43,895 nt of DNA from Alkalibacterium olivapovliticus (GCF_003003275.1 NZ_PVTO01000021.1:1-43895), one strand, 5' to 3'. Counted from the first letter of the stretch, positions 25,250 to 34,520 are shown. The notes: generated by a model not told the origin, from the letters alone. Made by a program: numbers and translations.

Positions 25250-25597
25250 GTGGATTATGGTACTTTAAACTTTATTCTTGAGAACATTGCTATTGTAATC
25301 GAGTTTCTTTCTTTTGTTTCATTAATAGTGTTTATTTTAATTTTTGTTGGATTTTTCGTTGGATTTATACAAAAATATATCAGATATAATGATTATGTAG
25401 AAGCGGAAGGGAAAGAAGGAAAGAAAGGTCCCTTAATTGAAACGATAGTTTACGTAGTAATGCTGATTGGATTAATTTTTTTATTGTTTAATGGTTTTAC
25501 GAGAATACCAAATTTTGGAAATGATTCTCCTATTTTTATATTTTTTATATTTGTACACTTTTATTATCAAAGTATATATAGGCTATTGAGGTATTGA
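25250..25597 (+). CDS. Small membrane protein of unknown function
   Basis: The 115-residue protein has one long N-terminal hydrophobic segment (about residues 10-43, IVIEFLSFVSLIVFILIF), a charged loop (YNDYVEAEGKEGKKG), and two more hydrophobic stretches (about 62-80 and 88-105). It starts at GTG 25250 with AGAGGCGAG upstream. It shares no motif with a family I know. Lying between nuclease-like genes, it could be a membrane effector or partner, but nothing in the sequence proves this. Confidence 0.5.
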   Translation: MDYGTLNFILENIAIVIEFLSFVSLIVFILIFVGFFVGFIQKYIRYNDYVEAEGKEGKKGPLIETIVYVVMLIGLIFLLFNGFTRIPNFGNDSPIFIFFIFVHFYYQSIYRLLRY

Positions 25598-25860
25598 AGA
25601 AATTGAAAAGTACTGATGAGAGGGTGACGAGCTCGTCAATATTAGAAGATTGCGTTGAATTCATGATAAGTCTAGCATTAAAGTGTGAATTAGTAGTATG
25701 GACAAAAGCTTTAGTAAATAGGGTAATCAATTTAACGTATAGGACGCTGACTCACTAAATATATAGGAGATATAAAACAATGTGTCTGCTCTCTTCGATT
25801 TATAAGGAATCAGACGGGGAAAATTATTATTTAAAAATATATTCGATAGGGGACATTAAT

Positions 25861-27789
25861 ATGCCAGCAATTATAGTCGAAAGCTTTAACAAGAATGATC
25901 TCAGAACAGACGGTGAAAGTAGATTTCTAAATTTATTCAAGAACAATGAACGTTTTGATGGATGGACGGTATTCGAACAGCCACATATAAATGGAAAAAA
26001 ACCTGATTTCGTTTTAACACATCAAAGAAAAGGTGTAGTGATTGTTGAAGTTAAAGATTGGAACTTAGAATCAGCAAATTATAAAGATTTGCACTTTAGA
26101 GGGACAGATCATAGACTCCATGAAAAAAATCCTATTAGTCAGGTTGAAGGTTATAAAAATACTATTTTAGATTTAGAACTTCAAACAATATCCAACTTAT
26201 CAAATGAGTTTCCAAATCAATACTATTCTGCAATCGAAACTGTTGTTTTTTTTCATGGTGTTGATAAAAAGACAGCCTTGAAATTCTGTAATTATCCAAA
26301 GAAAACAAAAATTTGGACAGAATCTAACCTTGAAGTGTTAGAATCTAACAACTATGAACTAGATGCAAAAGAATACACTTTCGCTATAACTAGAAATAGC
26401 CATTCAATTTTTAATGAAAATGAAGCACTTAGCCAAGTAGTGGATGAGCTGGACCACCATTTAAATTACTCCGATTATAACCAAGAACGTAGAGTTCCGC
26501 TTACGTTAACTTCTAGTCAAAGACAACCTCTAAAGTTTATAAAAGGCTCTATAAGAAGATGGGGAGGAGTTGCCGGTTCAGGAAAATCAATTATATTAGC
26601 TGAAAAGGCTGTGCAAGCATTAAAAGATACTGAAGATTTTAAAAGCAACCGAGTATTGTTATTGAGTTTCAATTTAACATTGAGACATTATTTAAGAGAT
26701 CTTTGCAGTCAGCAATTTGGGACTGAAAGATTTGTTGGGGATCGCAAAAGACTAAAACACTCTATGAGTATAGAATATTTTCATGAACTATTAATGCGTA
26801 TTATGAATGATTATGGAATAAATCGTGAAGGTAACAGTGACGACTTCACTGAGATTTGGATTAAAAGTATTGAATATTATCTCTCTGAAAAAACATTAAG
26901 AGAAGAGTATGGATATGATTATATTTTCATAGATGAAGGGCAAGACTTCAAACCATCTTGGATTAAATTCTTACAGAAGCTCTATACTAGAGATGGTGAG
27001 TTTTTTATAGTCTATGATAGAAATCAGGATATTTATAAACGTTTTAGTGAGGGGATATGGATAGAGGATTCAGATCAAGTTAGAGGGCTAGGTTTCCGCG
27101 GAAGTGCGGGATATCTTAAAGTGTCTGAGAGGATTCCAGAGAAGATTATAAATATGATAAATAAGCTTAGTGATGAAGTATTTATAGGATATGATAAAAT
27201 CAGTGTATCTACTAGAAATTCAAATAAAAATGAACAAACAAACTTATTACAGACTGTAAAATGGCTAAATCTAGAAGCAAATACTGTGGACCAGAAAGTA
27301 AATCAAGTGAATGCGTTAGTTCACTTTTTATTAAAGGAGAACCAATACGAAGATATAACTATTATTACCACTAATGAATTTACTGGTGTTTCTTTAGTAA
27401 AACACTTTCATGATCGAGTTAATGTATCTCATGTATACGATTTAGACTTAAATGAAGATAAAGAAATTAGAGATAATAATAGACGCTCTCAAAAAAAACG
27501 ATTCCACGGTGGAACAGGCAATCTGAAAATAAGTTCATATCAAAGTTATAAAGGATGGCAAACACCTAATGTGATTTTGGTAATGGATCATACTACGACA
27601 AAGTACGATGTTAATGATCCAAATAGAGGACTTCATCATTCTCATCTTGATAAAGAGGCACTCGTTGATGCGCTATTTATAAGTATGACTCGATTAAAAG
27701 AAAGGACAGACACGAGCGGATTTTCTTTCTGGTGCTTAAATTATATTCCAGAGTTTAATGATATTGAAGATTACTTTGATCAAATATAA
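25861..27789 (+). CDS. NERD nuclease-domain / UvrD-like superfamily 1 helicase
   Basis: The 642-residue protein begins with a NERD domain: ESRFLNLFKNNERFDGWTVF, then PHINGKKPDFVLTH and VVIVEVKDW, giving the D and E-x-K catalytic pattern near residues 50-65. A superfamily 1 helicase follows, with Walker A GVAGSGKS at about 236-243, the DEGQD motif II at about 358, and late motifs ISSYQSYKGWQTPNVILVMD and LFISMTRLKE. Predicted activity is ATP-driven unwinding with DNA cleavage. The ATG at 25861 is favoured by its AGGGGAC and by family N-termini; an upstream ATG at 25780 also has AGGAG and would add 27 residues. The TPR-HEPN gene starts 53 bases downstream. Confidence 0.85.
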   Translation: MPAIIVESFNKNDLRTDGESRFLNLFKNNERFDGWTVFEQPHINGKKPDFVLTHQRKGVVIVEVKDWNLESANYKDLHFRGTDHRLHEKNPISQVEGYKNTILDLELQTISNLSNEFPNQYYSAIETVVFFHGVDKKTALKFCNYPKKTKIWTESNLEVLESNNYELDAKEYTFAITRNSHSIFNENEALSQVVDELDHHLNYSDYNQERRVPLTLTSSQRQPLKFIKGSIRRWGGVAGSGKSIILAEKAVQALKDTEDFKSNRVLLLSFNLTLRHYLRDLCSQQFGTERFVGDRKRLKHSMSIEYFHELLMRIMNDYGINREGNSDDFTEIWIKSIEYYLSEKTLREEYGYDYIFIDEGQDFKPSWIKFLQKLYTRDGEFFIVYDRNQDIYKRFSEGIWIEDSDQVRGLGFRGSAGYLKVSERIPEKIINMINKLSDEVFIGYDKISVSTRNSNKNEQTNLLQTVKWLNLEANTVDQKVNQVNALVHFLLKENQYEDITIITTNEFTGVSLVKHFHDRVNVSHVYDLDLNEDKEIRDNNRRSQKKRFHGGTGNLKISSYQSYKGWQTPNVILVMDHTTTKYDVNDPNRGLHHSHLDKEALVDALFISMTRLKERTDTSGFSFWCLNYIPEFNDIEDYFDQI

Positions 27790-27842
27790 ATAATAAAAGG
27801 TGGAATCTTTAACTTAAAGTATTATATTCAAGGAGGAAGATA

Positions 27843-30512
27843 ATGAATAATATAGTTCAAAGTCAAATGATTGACAAAGCTGTCAATCATAAAAGACAAG
27901 GAGAATATTCGCAAGCTCTTAGTATTTATAATTCAATTTTAAGTGAATCGAATGACTTTCATGCTTATTACGCCAGAGGTAAATTGCACTTTATATTAGA
28001 GGACTATGAGAAATCATTACAAGATTACTTGAACTCTATATATTCTTTAATTGAGTCAAATGGAGTAATCAACATGATTAATCAAAAAGACAAGAATCTA
28101 GAAGCAAAAAGGGAATTAAATCGTATAATAGCATGGATAAAAGACGGTCATTTTAAACATATCGGTGCTGCTTATAGATGTCATTATCGCGATTTAAGGT
28201 TGAGCGATTATGAAACTAAGAGTTTTCTAGTTTTTATAAAATGTGATTACAGAAGAACTATAGACCCATACTTTTCACAGTCTAATAAACCAATTGTAAA
28301 AAAGAATATGATGCCCACACTAAATGAATTGTTAGTGGATGCCGGGAGATACTACTGTGAGAGATTTAAGACTAACAGAGACTTTGCTTTACTTATGAAA
28401 GAGATTGAAAATAGTCTTGTTGTGATAAATGACATGCCTACTAAAGAATTTAGTTACTCAAATTCTAATGCTGAAGATATATTGAATGATGAGGTGAAAA
28501 CTTCATCATTTATTAAAAAAAGTTTCGAAATGATAAACAGCGGAAATAGGAAGAAGATTTTAGAGGCAGGAAACCTTTTAATATCATTGTATGCAGGCAT
28601 GGAGTATTCAACTTATCAGGGGAAAATGGAGTACTATCATGGTTTATTTAATTTACTTAACCTAATGGAAAAAAACAAGTTGGAAAAAGGTCACTTTAAA
28701 TCAATTAGTAAAAAAGAACTACTTAAGAAAGCTCTTATAGAAGGAACTAAGTCAGCCAGTCCCTATGTAAATGAAGTTGCGGAAAGTGCGCTCCATTTCT
28801 ACGTCGAGCATAAAGATTATACTTCAGCTCTAAGAATTTTAGATTTTGAGACCAATGTTTTTATGGAAGATAAAATTATATCGTATCTACAGAGGGTAAT
28901 AGTTAGCCCGGAGATTTATAATAACAGAGAAGAAACACAAGATCTTATTTCAATGTTGGACTATTATACTCAGAAGGCAAAAATCGAAACTGAAGATGTA
29001 GAGTTATCTGTGGTTCCTGAAATATTATATTATATTAAATTATCTACCTTAACGGGTCAAGCTCATTTATTTCTTAATAATGAAATTCAACAATATGCAA
29101 ATAGGCTTCTTCAATCTTTAAAGTATATTAAAATTATTTTAGACGCTTCTCCAAAGTCATTTCAATTTTCGAAAATGTATATTGAAATTATAACAAGTTT
29201 ATTAAGCGTTTGCTGGGAGACACTTTCTACAGAAGAAATAACTTATATTATGAATGAAGGTGTTTATTGGAGCAGGATGTTAAAAATGCAGAAAGAAGTA
29301 AATGCCTCAAAAATTGTTGAACAATTTATTATTCAGAGAGCATTAGTAATTGCAAAGAAATACAATGAAATAAGGGAAGCACGAGAAATTTTAACAAGTG
29401 AAATTACTGTAGATGAGAATCCGGCGGTTATAAATGCGTTAGGAGAAATATCAATGTTAGAGGGTAATTATCCTAATGCAATCTGGTTTTTTGAGCGCTC
29501 TTCATTAAATGAACAGGACTATAATACATTATATTTAATGTCGCAAGCATTCTTGCATTTGGAAAGATATACAGACTCAGAAAGATACATTCTTATGGCA
29601 AGATCAATGCTAAATGAAGATTTTAAGAAATTAATACTGGATTTTTCTATCCAAAATGATGTTGTTAGCAATGGATATATTCAGCAAGCCCTATGGCTTA
29701 AAAAAAAGGAAATCAGTATTAACAGTATTAGTATATTGCGCGACAATCAAAAATATGAAACAGCAGAGAGTATCTTTCATGAAGAGATAAAATATTTTTC
29801 AAATGATCCTTATTTTCAATTCTTAAACACTTCTCTAAAACGTACTAAAAAAAGAAATGAGGAAATGACCAATCACTTAGAAAGAGTAATGAAAGAAGCG
29901 AAAGAAAATACTATAAAGTTAAAAAAATATCAAGATAAATACAAAGAGATAATCAAATCGATACTTCACTTGAAACAAGAAGACTATAATTTTGATGATA
30001 GTAATGAAATTGAGAAAATAGAAAATGAATACCATAAACTAGCTATTGATTTTATGAATAAAACGTTCGAAGATAAAAATAACAGAAAATCTTACAATAA
30101 TATTCAAAACAAGATAAATAAAAACTTTGTGAACTTAAGTGATAAATCAAAAAAATTCTTACTGACAGCTGAGTATCTTTATGAAAACCACAGAGACATG
30201 ACTTTTGATTTTAGCCCGATTATGATTGAATATGGAAAGATATTAGAAGAAGAACTGACGATACTTTTAAGAGGAAAGAGACTTATTAATAATCAAGAAA
30301 GTGCAAGGCTATATGATTTGATAAATAAAGTTTCTCAGTACACTAATCATAAATTACCGTATTTAAAAGGGTTCGATAAACCAGCAAATACAGTGAGAAT
30401 AAATCGGAATACCGCTGCTCATCCTAAATTGTGTAATAAAAAACATATCCAAGAAACTAGAAAAATCTTATTAAACGATCAGTGGTTAAAAAGGATAATA
30501 GACTCAAAATGA
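27843..30512 (+). CDS. TPR protein with C-terminal HEPN-type RNase motif
   Basis: The 889-residue protein starts with TPR-like helices (AVNHKRQGEYSQALSIYNSI, then YYARGKLHFILEDYEKSLQD). It has more helical repeats through the middle (AIWFFERSSLNEQDYNTLYL) and a coiled coil around residues 670-720. Near the C-terminus, after PIMIEYGKILEEELTILL, it has RNTAAH at 855-860, which is the RNxxxH catalytic motif of HEPN RNases. Family knowledge: HEPN toxins cut RNA and stop growth during infection. A perfect AAGGAGG precedes the ATG. With the NERD-helicase upstream this looks like a sensor/effector pair. The TPR and HEPN calls come from motifs only; no named system is matched. Confidence 0.65.
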   Translation: MNNIVQSQMIDKAVNHKRQGEYSQALSIYNSILSESNDFHAYYARGKLHFILEDYEKSLQDYLNSIYSLIESNGVINMINQKDKNLEAKRELNRIIAWIKDGHFKHIGAAYRCHYRDLRLSDYETKSFLVFIKCDYRRTIDPYFSQSNKPIVKKNMMPTLNELLVDAGRYYCERFKTNRDFALLMKEIENSLVVINDMPTKEFSYSNSNAEDILNDEVKTSSFIKKSFEMINSGNRKKILEAGNLLISLYAGMEYSTYQGKMEYYHGLFNLLNLMEKNKLEKGHFKSISKKELLKKALIEGTKSASPYVNEVAESALHFYVEHKDYTSALRILDFETNVFMEDKIISYLQRVIVSPEIYNNREETQDLISMLDYYTQKAKIETEDVELSVVPEILYYIKLSTLTGQAHLFLNNEIQQYANRLLQSLKYIKIILDASPKSFQFSKMYIEIITSLLSVCWETLSTEEITYIMNEGVYWSRMLKMQKEVNASKIVEQFIIQRALVIAKKYNEIREAREILTSEITVDENPAVINALGEISMLEGNYPNAIWFFERSSLNEQDYNTLYLMSQAFLHLERYTDSERYILMARSMLNEDFKKLILDFSIQNDVVSNGYIQQALWLKKKEISINSISILRDNQKYETAESIFHEEIKYFSNDPYFQFLNTSLKRTKKRNEEMTNHLERVMKEAKENTIKLKKYQDKYKEIIKSILHLKQEDYNFDDSNEIEKIENEYHKLAIDFMNKTFEDKNNRKSYNNIQNKINKNFVNLSDKSKKFLLTAEYLYENHRDMTFDFSPIMIEYGKILEEELTILLRGKRLINNQESARLYDLINKVSQYTNHKLPYLKGFDKPANTVRINRNTAAHPKLCNKKHIQETRKILLNDQWLKRIIDSK

Positions 30513-30626
30513 AATTTAAGTTTAGAATACAAAAAATGTAATCATAAATATCTAAGTCTTAGTATTTTAAATTTATTTTAATATGATATGCGAGTAGATA
30601 TGTATTTAAGAATCTATATTGACTGT

Positions 30627-30683
30627 CAAAAATAAAAAGCTTTCTATCTTAATGATTTATCGATAGAAAGCTTTTTATTTTTG
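30627..30683. terminator. Long perfect hairpin, bidirectional terminator
   Basis: Bases 30627-30648 and 30662-30683 are perfectly complementary over 22 bp with a 13-base loop. A-rich and T-rich arms give a U-tract in both directions. It lies between the TPR-HEPN gene and the convergent hicA gene, so it can end both transcripts. Confidence 0.85.
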
Positions 30684-30747
30684 AATTTATTGGTTAATGA
30701 AGTAAGAAGATTTTTAAGTGATAATGTGTTCAAAAAAGACCTATCTA

Positions 30748-30939
30748 TTAAGTAAAAGATAGGCCTGTCCCTTTTTCTAAGCTTTTTAATACTCCAATGG
30801 ATAAGTCCTTTGAACCATGGCATGGTACATTGGCAGTGAAATCTACACCTGCTTTTTTAAATTGCACGTGTGAGCCATTTGTGCGCACGTGAACCCACCC
30901 ATTCTTCTTAAGTATTTTTTTCGCTTCTCTAAATGTCAT
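30748..30939 (-). CDS. hicA: HicA-family mRNA interferase toxin
   Basis: The 63-residue protein has the double-stranded-RNA-binding-like HicA fold. It shows MTFREAKKILKKNGW, then RTNGSHVQFKKAG with the catalytic His at residue 24, and TANVPCHGSKDLSIGVLKSL. Free HicA cleaves mRNA and stops growth. GGAGGGG lies 7 bases before the ATG. Normally hicA is followed directly by hicB; here nothing follows on this strand and the only hicB-like gene is divergent at 31275. HicA identity is sure; pairing with that gene is inferred. Confidence 0.88.
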   Translation of the reverse strand: MTFREAKKILKKNGWVHVRTNGSHVQFKKAGVDFTANVPCHGSKDLSIGVLKSLEKGTGLSFT

Positions 30940-31213
30940 TTACTTTCCCCTCCAGACAATAAAATTATGAGCTATCCTGATCAATATTTTTATTGTGCTT
31001 GTAGGGTATCATTAGGTGCAGAAGCTTTAAAACCTTACCCAATAGCATATCCATAAAATGAATATTTAGTTTAATTTAAACAGTCTATTCAGTTTTAAAT
31101 TACAATCAACTTCTTAATTAAGAATTATTGTCTGTTATTGAAAGTACTGTCCATGACATATAAAAGGGATGTACTTATATTACTATAAGTTAATTAATTA
31201 TTCAATTGTTTAG

Positions 31214-31241
31214 TTGACACGTACTGAGTACGTGTTATAAT
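31214..31241 (+). promoter_or_regulatory. hicB promoter with a palindromic operator in its spacer
   Basis: TTGACA (31214-31219), a 16-base spacer and TATAAT (31236-31241) form a near-consensus promoter. ACACGTACT-G-AGTACGTGT (31217-31235) is a perfect 9-bp inverted repeat filling the spacer. A RHH-type antitoxin bound there would block polymerase. Confidence 0.85.
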
Positions 31242-31274
31242 TTAGGTAAAGTTTAAAAGGATTGAGGGAAAATC

Positions 31275-31673
31275 ATGAAAGAAAACTTCACTTACCCAGT
31301 TATAATAAAAAAATCCGAAGAGTATATTGATATAATATTTCCCGATTTCAAGAATACTGTGACGAGTGTTATGAATGAAGATGATTATATTACTGCTTCT
31401 CAAGAATTGTTAGCGTTACTCATTAAAGATTATTTAGACGAAGATAAGTTATTACCTGAGCCTTCAATGATTGAAGATATCGAGTTAATTGAAGATCAAT
31501 ACATTATATTTATTAACGTATGGATGCCATATCACCAATCAACAATTAAAGAAACCTATGTAAAAAAAACTTTAACGATACCTTCTTGGCTTAATATACT
31601 AGCTAAAAATAGCAATATAAACTTCTCTCAGCTATTAGTTAAGGCTTTAAAAGATGAATTAAACTTAAAATAA
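31275..31673 (+). CDS. hicB: HicB-family antitoxin, divergent from hicA
   Basis: The 132-residue protein has a HicB-like N-terminal domain (FTYPVIIKKSEEYIDIIFPD, then ASQELLALLIKDYLDEDKLLP). Its C-terminal ribbon-helix-helix reads VKKTLTIPSWLNILAKNSNI, then NFSQLLVKALKDEL. The first neutralises HicA, the second binds DNA. A near-consensus promoter with a palindrome lies just upstream, fitting autorepression. The gene faces away from hicA across about 335 bases, unlike the usual tight operon, so toxin and antitoxin have separate promoters. The start has GATTGAGGGA just upstream. Confidence 0.8.
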   Translation: MKENFTYPVIIKKSEEYIDIIFPDFKNTVTSVMNEDDYITASQELLALLIKDYLDEDKLLPEPSMIEDIELIEDQYIIFINVWMPYHQSTIKETYVKKTLTIPSWLNILAKNSNINFSQLLVKALKDELNLK

Positions 31674-32204
31674 TATTTCTCTAATCGATCAATATATATG
31701 TTATGAAGAATGTACTAGAGGTTTATTATAGCCACTTTTTCAAGATGTTTTTCACATCATTTTTGCGATTATTAAATTATATAATGAGGTCATGTTGATT
31801 TGAGAACTGATAAGCTAGATACATCCACTTATCAGTACTCAAGTCATGTCGCAAGAGCTCGTTGTCAAACTCTCGTGGGTTTATTAGAATGATGTTCTTA
31901 TTATGAAAACGTGTCTATTATTTTACACTTACATCAGTCGATATAAATTAGTTACAATCTAAATAACCTAAAGCAACTATTCTAAGTCTTCACGCTGAAT
32001 CAAAACTATAATGAAATTTTTAAATAAAAACGGAGTAAGACCGATAATTAATTGAACTATTCAAAATATATTTTAGTGAATTATAATTTGGAAATTTGGT
32101 TAAATTATTTAACAAGTACTGCAACAGTGATGTTGATATACCTGACTTTACTTAGGAATAAATTCAGTATTGACAAATAATTATATGTGGAGGTAATTTA
32201 TAAA
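31674..32204. other. Gene-free stretch
   Basis: About 530 bases with no credible gene. A 9-bp inverted repeat ACTGATAAG/CTTATCAGT (31806-31814 with 31828-31836) has no T tract and could be part of an RNA or a decayed element. Nothing else is recognised. Confidence 0.4.
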
Positions 32205-32684
32205 ATGGCTACAAAAGATGGTTTATTGATTGAAGAAGGAAGAGTCTTTCGTTTAACCCGTAAAGTGACTGGGGAAAATGCAGAAGGACTTCCTACTGTT
32301 ATACACGGAGTCAAGGGTGCCCCGGTCATTGCCACTGGAGAGCATGTTTTTCAAAATGCTTTTGAAGTAATGGAGATGAGGTACTTTAGAACGGAAAATA
32401 ATTTTTACAGTCCATTTATAGTGACATTGGATGATGTGGTTTCAGTAACAGATGATGATGCTGATATTGACTATCAGACTGGTGAAAAAGTATTAGAAAA
32501 GTATCTAGAAACAATTAGAGCTGAAAGAGACAAGATATTTAGTGACATAGAAGGAGAGATTTTTGAAGATCTTAATGGTGCTAACCATGAGCATGCCAGT
32601 GAACAAATAAAATCTTTTCTGGATAATCTGGTTACTAAAAAAGGTGGCTATTATGCATTTGGTTACGTGGAAGAAGAAAAATAA
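32205..32684 (+). CDS. Hypothetical protein, 159 residues
   Basis: I do not recognise this protein. It begins MATKDGLLIEEGRVFRLTRK, has beta-rich segments (VTGENAEGLPTVIHGVKG, FYSPFIVTLDDVVSVTDDD) and a C-terminal acidic helical half (ETIRAERDKIFSDIEGEIF, ending KKGGYYAFGYVEEEK). No signal peptide or membrane helix is seen. The ATG at 32205 follows GGAGGT by about 10 bases; an in-frame GTG at 32187 overlaps that site. It stands alone between two long gene-free stretches and is followed by its own terminator. Confidence 0.6.
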   Translation: MATKDGLLIEEGRVFRLTRKVTGENAEGLPTVIHGVKGAPVIATGEHVFQNAFEVMEMRYFRTENNFYSPFIVTLDDVVSVTDDDADIDYQTGEKVLEKYLETIRAERDKIFSDIEGEIFEDLNGANHEHASEQIKSFLDNLVTKKGGYYAFGYVEEEK

Positions 32685-32694
32685 ATAAGATACT

Positions 32695-32740
32695 GGACGG
32701 TATATAAAGATTTAATAGCTTTAATGGAACCGTCCTTTTT
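32695..32740 (+). terminator. Terminator after the 159-residue hypothetical gene
   Basis: GGACGGT (32695-32701) pairs with ACCGTCC (32729-32735), followed by T5. Confidence 0.75.
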
Positions 32741-33266
32741 AATAAATAGTGATGTTAAGTAATCATGCAATATTACTCCAAGATTTTTGAATAAAATCTA
32801 TGGATGGTAATGTGAATTTTCTATTATGGGATAATCAAATGACATATACGGACTGAACATTGACTAAGTTAGATATATTCAAAAAATTGTTTTAAAGGAT
32901 TTATTAAATATTTATGAAAGTGAAGGGTTTAATTGAAATAAATAAGTAGACAATATACTTTATGAGAATTGCATGTTTATCGATATTACTTAAAATGCTG
33001 TTGATAGAGCAAGAGAGAATTGAATCTACTGTAATAGATACCTTGGGTTTAATGTGAATATAGATATCTATACTGAGTTTATCATCGAATTACCAGTTGA
33101 ATCTCAATATTTGGTTCATCGATTAGTTTCAAATGATACGATTATCATTTAAGATATTTTAATGTATCTTTTTAAGGATATTAACTAAATGATTATTAGC
33201 TGGTATTGTCATTTACTAAGCTTTTATGCGTATTATAAAACTATGTTACTAATAGGGAGGAGTTAA
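32741..33266. pseudogene. Gene-free stretch with likely decayed coding sequence
   Basis: No intact gene is present. One frame reads ARENxIYCNRYLGFNVNIDI and on through YTEFIIELPVESQYLVHRLV, SNDTIII and a TAA (about 33010-33152), with an internal stop (x) and no start. This looks like the decayed C-terminal part of a protein gene, but the parent family is not recognised. Confidence 0.35.
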
Positions 33267-33701
33267 ATGAATTACATCATAATCATATATGGCCTTTACC
33301 TGGGGGGGATGGGATTGTCTAGGCTGATTAAAAGCAACAAAGAAAATGTCTACGCGACATCAGAGGCTCCAAATCTAAAGGCTAGGTATAAAGATTCTTG
33401 GAAGAAAGTAATAATATTCGCTGCTTTTTTGACAGAGTTTCTAAACTTACTATTTTTAATTCCTGCAGCACGTTTGGTCGATCACAGAGCTATTAAGATG
33501 CTGGCGTATACTTTAGCGCTAATATTAATACTTCGAGCTCTCATTGTTACGGTTAATGTAGTGAGATGTCCTTCGTTGGACTACTATAGTAAAGTGGAAA
33601 CGTCTTTTTATAGTGTGAAAGGGAAGAAGTTCAATCGACTATTTGACTGGATCTGTGTGGGTACCACAGGGATAATTATAGGTGCTCTATTACAAAGTTA
33701 A
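33267..33701 (+). CDS. Small four-helix membrane protein
   Basis: The 144-residue protein has four hydrophobic segments (about residues 2-20, 47-66, 75-96 and 124-142). They are separated by basic loops such as RLIKSNKENVYATSEA and YKDSWKKV. GGGAGGAG lies 6 bases before the ATG. It lies 15 bases upstream of the TPR gene and looks co-transcribed with it. It matches no transporter or effector family I can name; a membrane partner of the following cytosolic proteins is possible. Confidence 0.55.
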   Translation: MNYIIIIYGLYLGGMGLSRLIKSNKENVYATSEAPNLKARYKDSWKKVIIFAAFLTEFLNLLFLIPAARLVDHRAIKMLAYTLALILILRALIVTVNVVRCPSLDYYSKVETSFYSVKGKKFNRLFDWICVGTTGIIIGALLQS

Positions 33702-33716
33702 TGTGGAGGTCAAGTA

Positions 33717-34520
33717 ATGGAAAAGTTTAAGCAGTACAGCAAAGAATTTATTCGGTTTAAGTATATGGCTCTTAATTATAAGCGTGAAGGAAATTATGAA
33801 TTAGCTCTTACTTTCATTAATAAAGCATTGAATATTCAACCGGAAGTTATTGATTTACTAGCAGACAAAGCTGAGGTACTATACAAGATAACATCATATA
33901 ATCAATCAATGGAAATATTTAAAGAGCTTATAGCTATTGATAATGGACGGTTTACTTACCTTCATGGTTATTATAAATGTCTCTATAGGCTCGATCATCA
34001 TATTACTGTCAGTGACATAGAAAATTTAATTTATTTAAAAGAGGAAGACAGTCTATATTTCTTTGAAAAGAAACTTTTGAGTGATCAGAAGGATAATTTG
34101 CTATTTAAAGAAACGTTATTTAATTATTTTCCTGAGTTTGCGTTGCCTGAATCAGTGCTCCATTTGCCTATGAAAGAAGCCAGGAAAATTATAGCTAGAG
34201 CATATGAAAAATTGAATAAAAGGAAAAGAATGCTGGCTAGGGTTTATTACCTAAAGGGACTATATAAAAGCTTGTTTAGTTATCTCTCTAAAGAAATAAA
34301 AAAAACGCCTAATAGATGGATCAATTACGAGATTTATAGTGAATATAAAAGTTTGCTTGACGAGACAGAGAAGGCTATAGATATGATTCGGCAGTTTGAA
34401 GTTCAAAATCCTGAACAGATATTGGTTTCGGCAGTCCAACATGTCACTCTTCTTAAAGAGAGTAACAGATTAGAAAGTGCAAAAAAATTGTTTCTAATGC
34501 GCAAGAGTTCATTTCTATAA
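33717..34520 (+). CDS. TPR protein, C-terminus reached by a -1 frameshift
   Basis: The 267-residue zero-frame product has TPR-like helices at its N-terminus (LNYKREGNYELALTFINKAL, then NIQPEVIDLLADKAEVLYK) and more along the chain. At 34481-34487 the frame contains A_AAA_AAA, read GCA AAA AAA TTG in zero frame. A -1 shift there gives ...SAKKIVSNAQEFISI, then KENSGIKVEDHDYKRLKKIK, EIIGEI and TAG at 34600, a sensible charged C-terminus. That end is 18 bases before the next gene, the normal spacing of this operon. The start has GGAGGT upstream. A programmed shift, an indel mutation or a sequencing error would all explain it. Confidence 0.65.
   Translation: MEKFKQYSKEFIRFKYMALNYKREGNYELALTFINKALNIQPEVIDLLADKAEVLYKITSYNQSMEIFKELIAIDNGRFTYLHGYYKCLYRLDHHITVSDIENLIYLKEEDSLYFFEKKLLSDQKDNLLFKETLFNYFPEFALPESVLHLPMKEARKIIARAYEKLNKRKRMLARVYYLKGLYKSLFSYLSKEIKKTPNRWINYEIYSEYKSLLDETEKAIDMIRQFEVQNPEQILVSAVQHVTLLKESNRLESAKKLFLMRKSSFL
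34481..34487 (+). promoter_or_regulatory. Candidate -1 ribosomal frameshift site A_AAA_AAA
   Basis: The seven A residues lie in the exact X_XXY_YYZ phase required for -1 slippage. The product then continues to 34600, adding 38 codons after the shift and replacing 11 zero-frame codons. Confidence 0.5.

Noticed and set aside
25250-30512. Part of a BREX, DISARM or Zorya system
   Set aside because: The hallmark genes (pglZ/brxC, drmA/drmB, zorA/zorB) are absent; only generic helicase, nuclease and TPR parts are seen.
31800-31880. Type III toxin-antitoxin RNA repeats
   Set aside because: Only one 9-bp inverted repeat is present, with no tandem pseudoknot repeats and no ToxN-like gene beside it.
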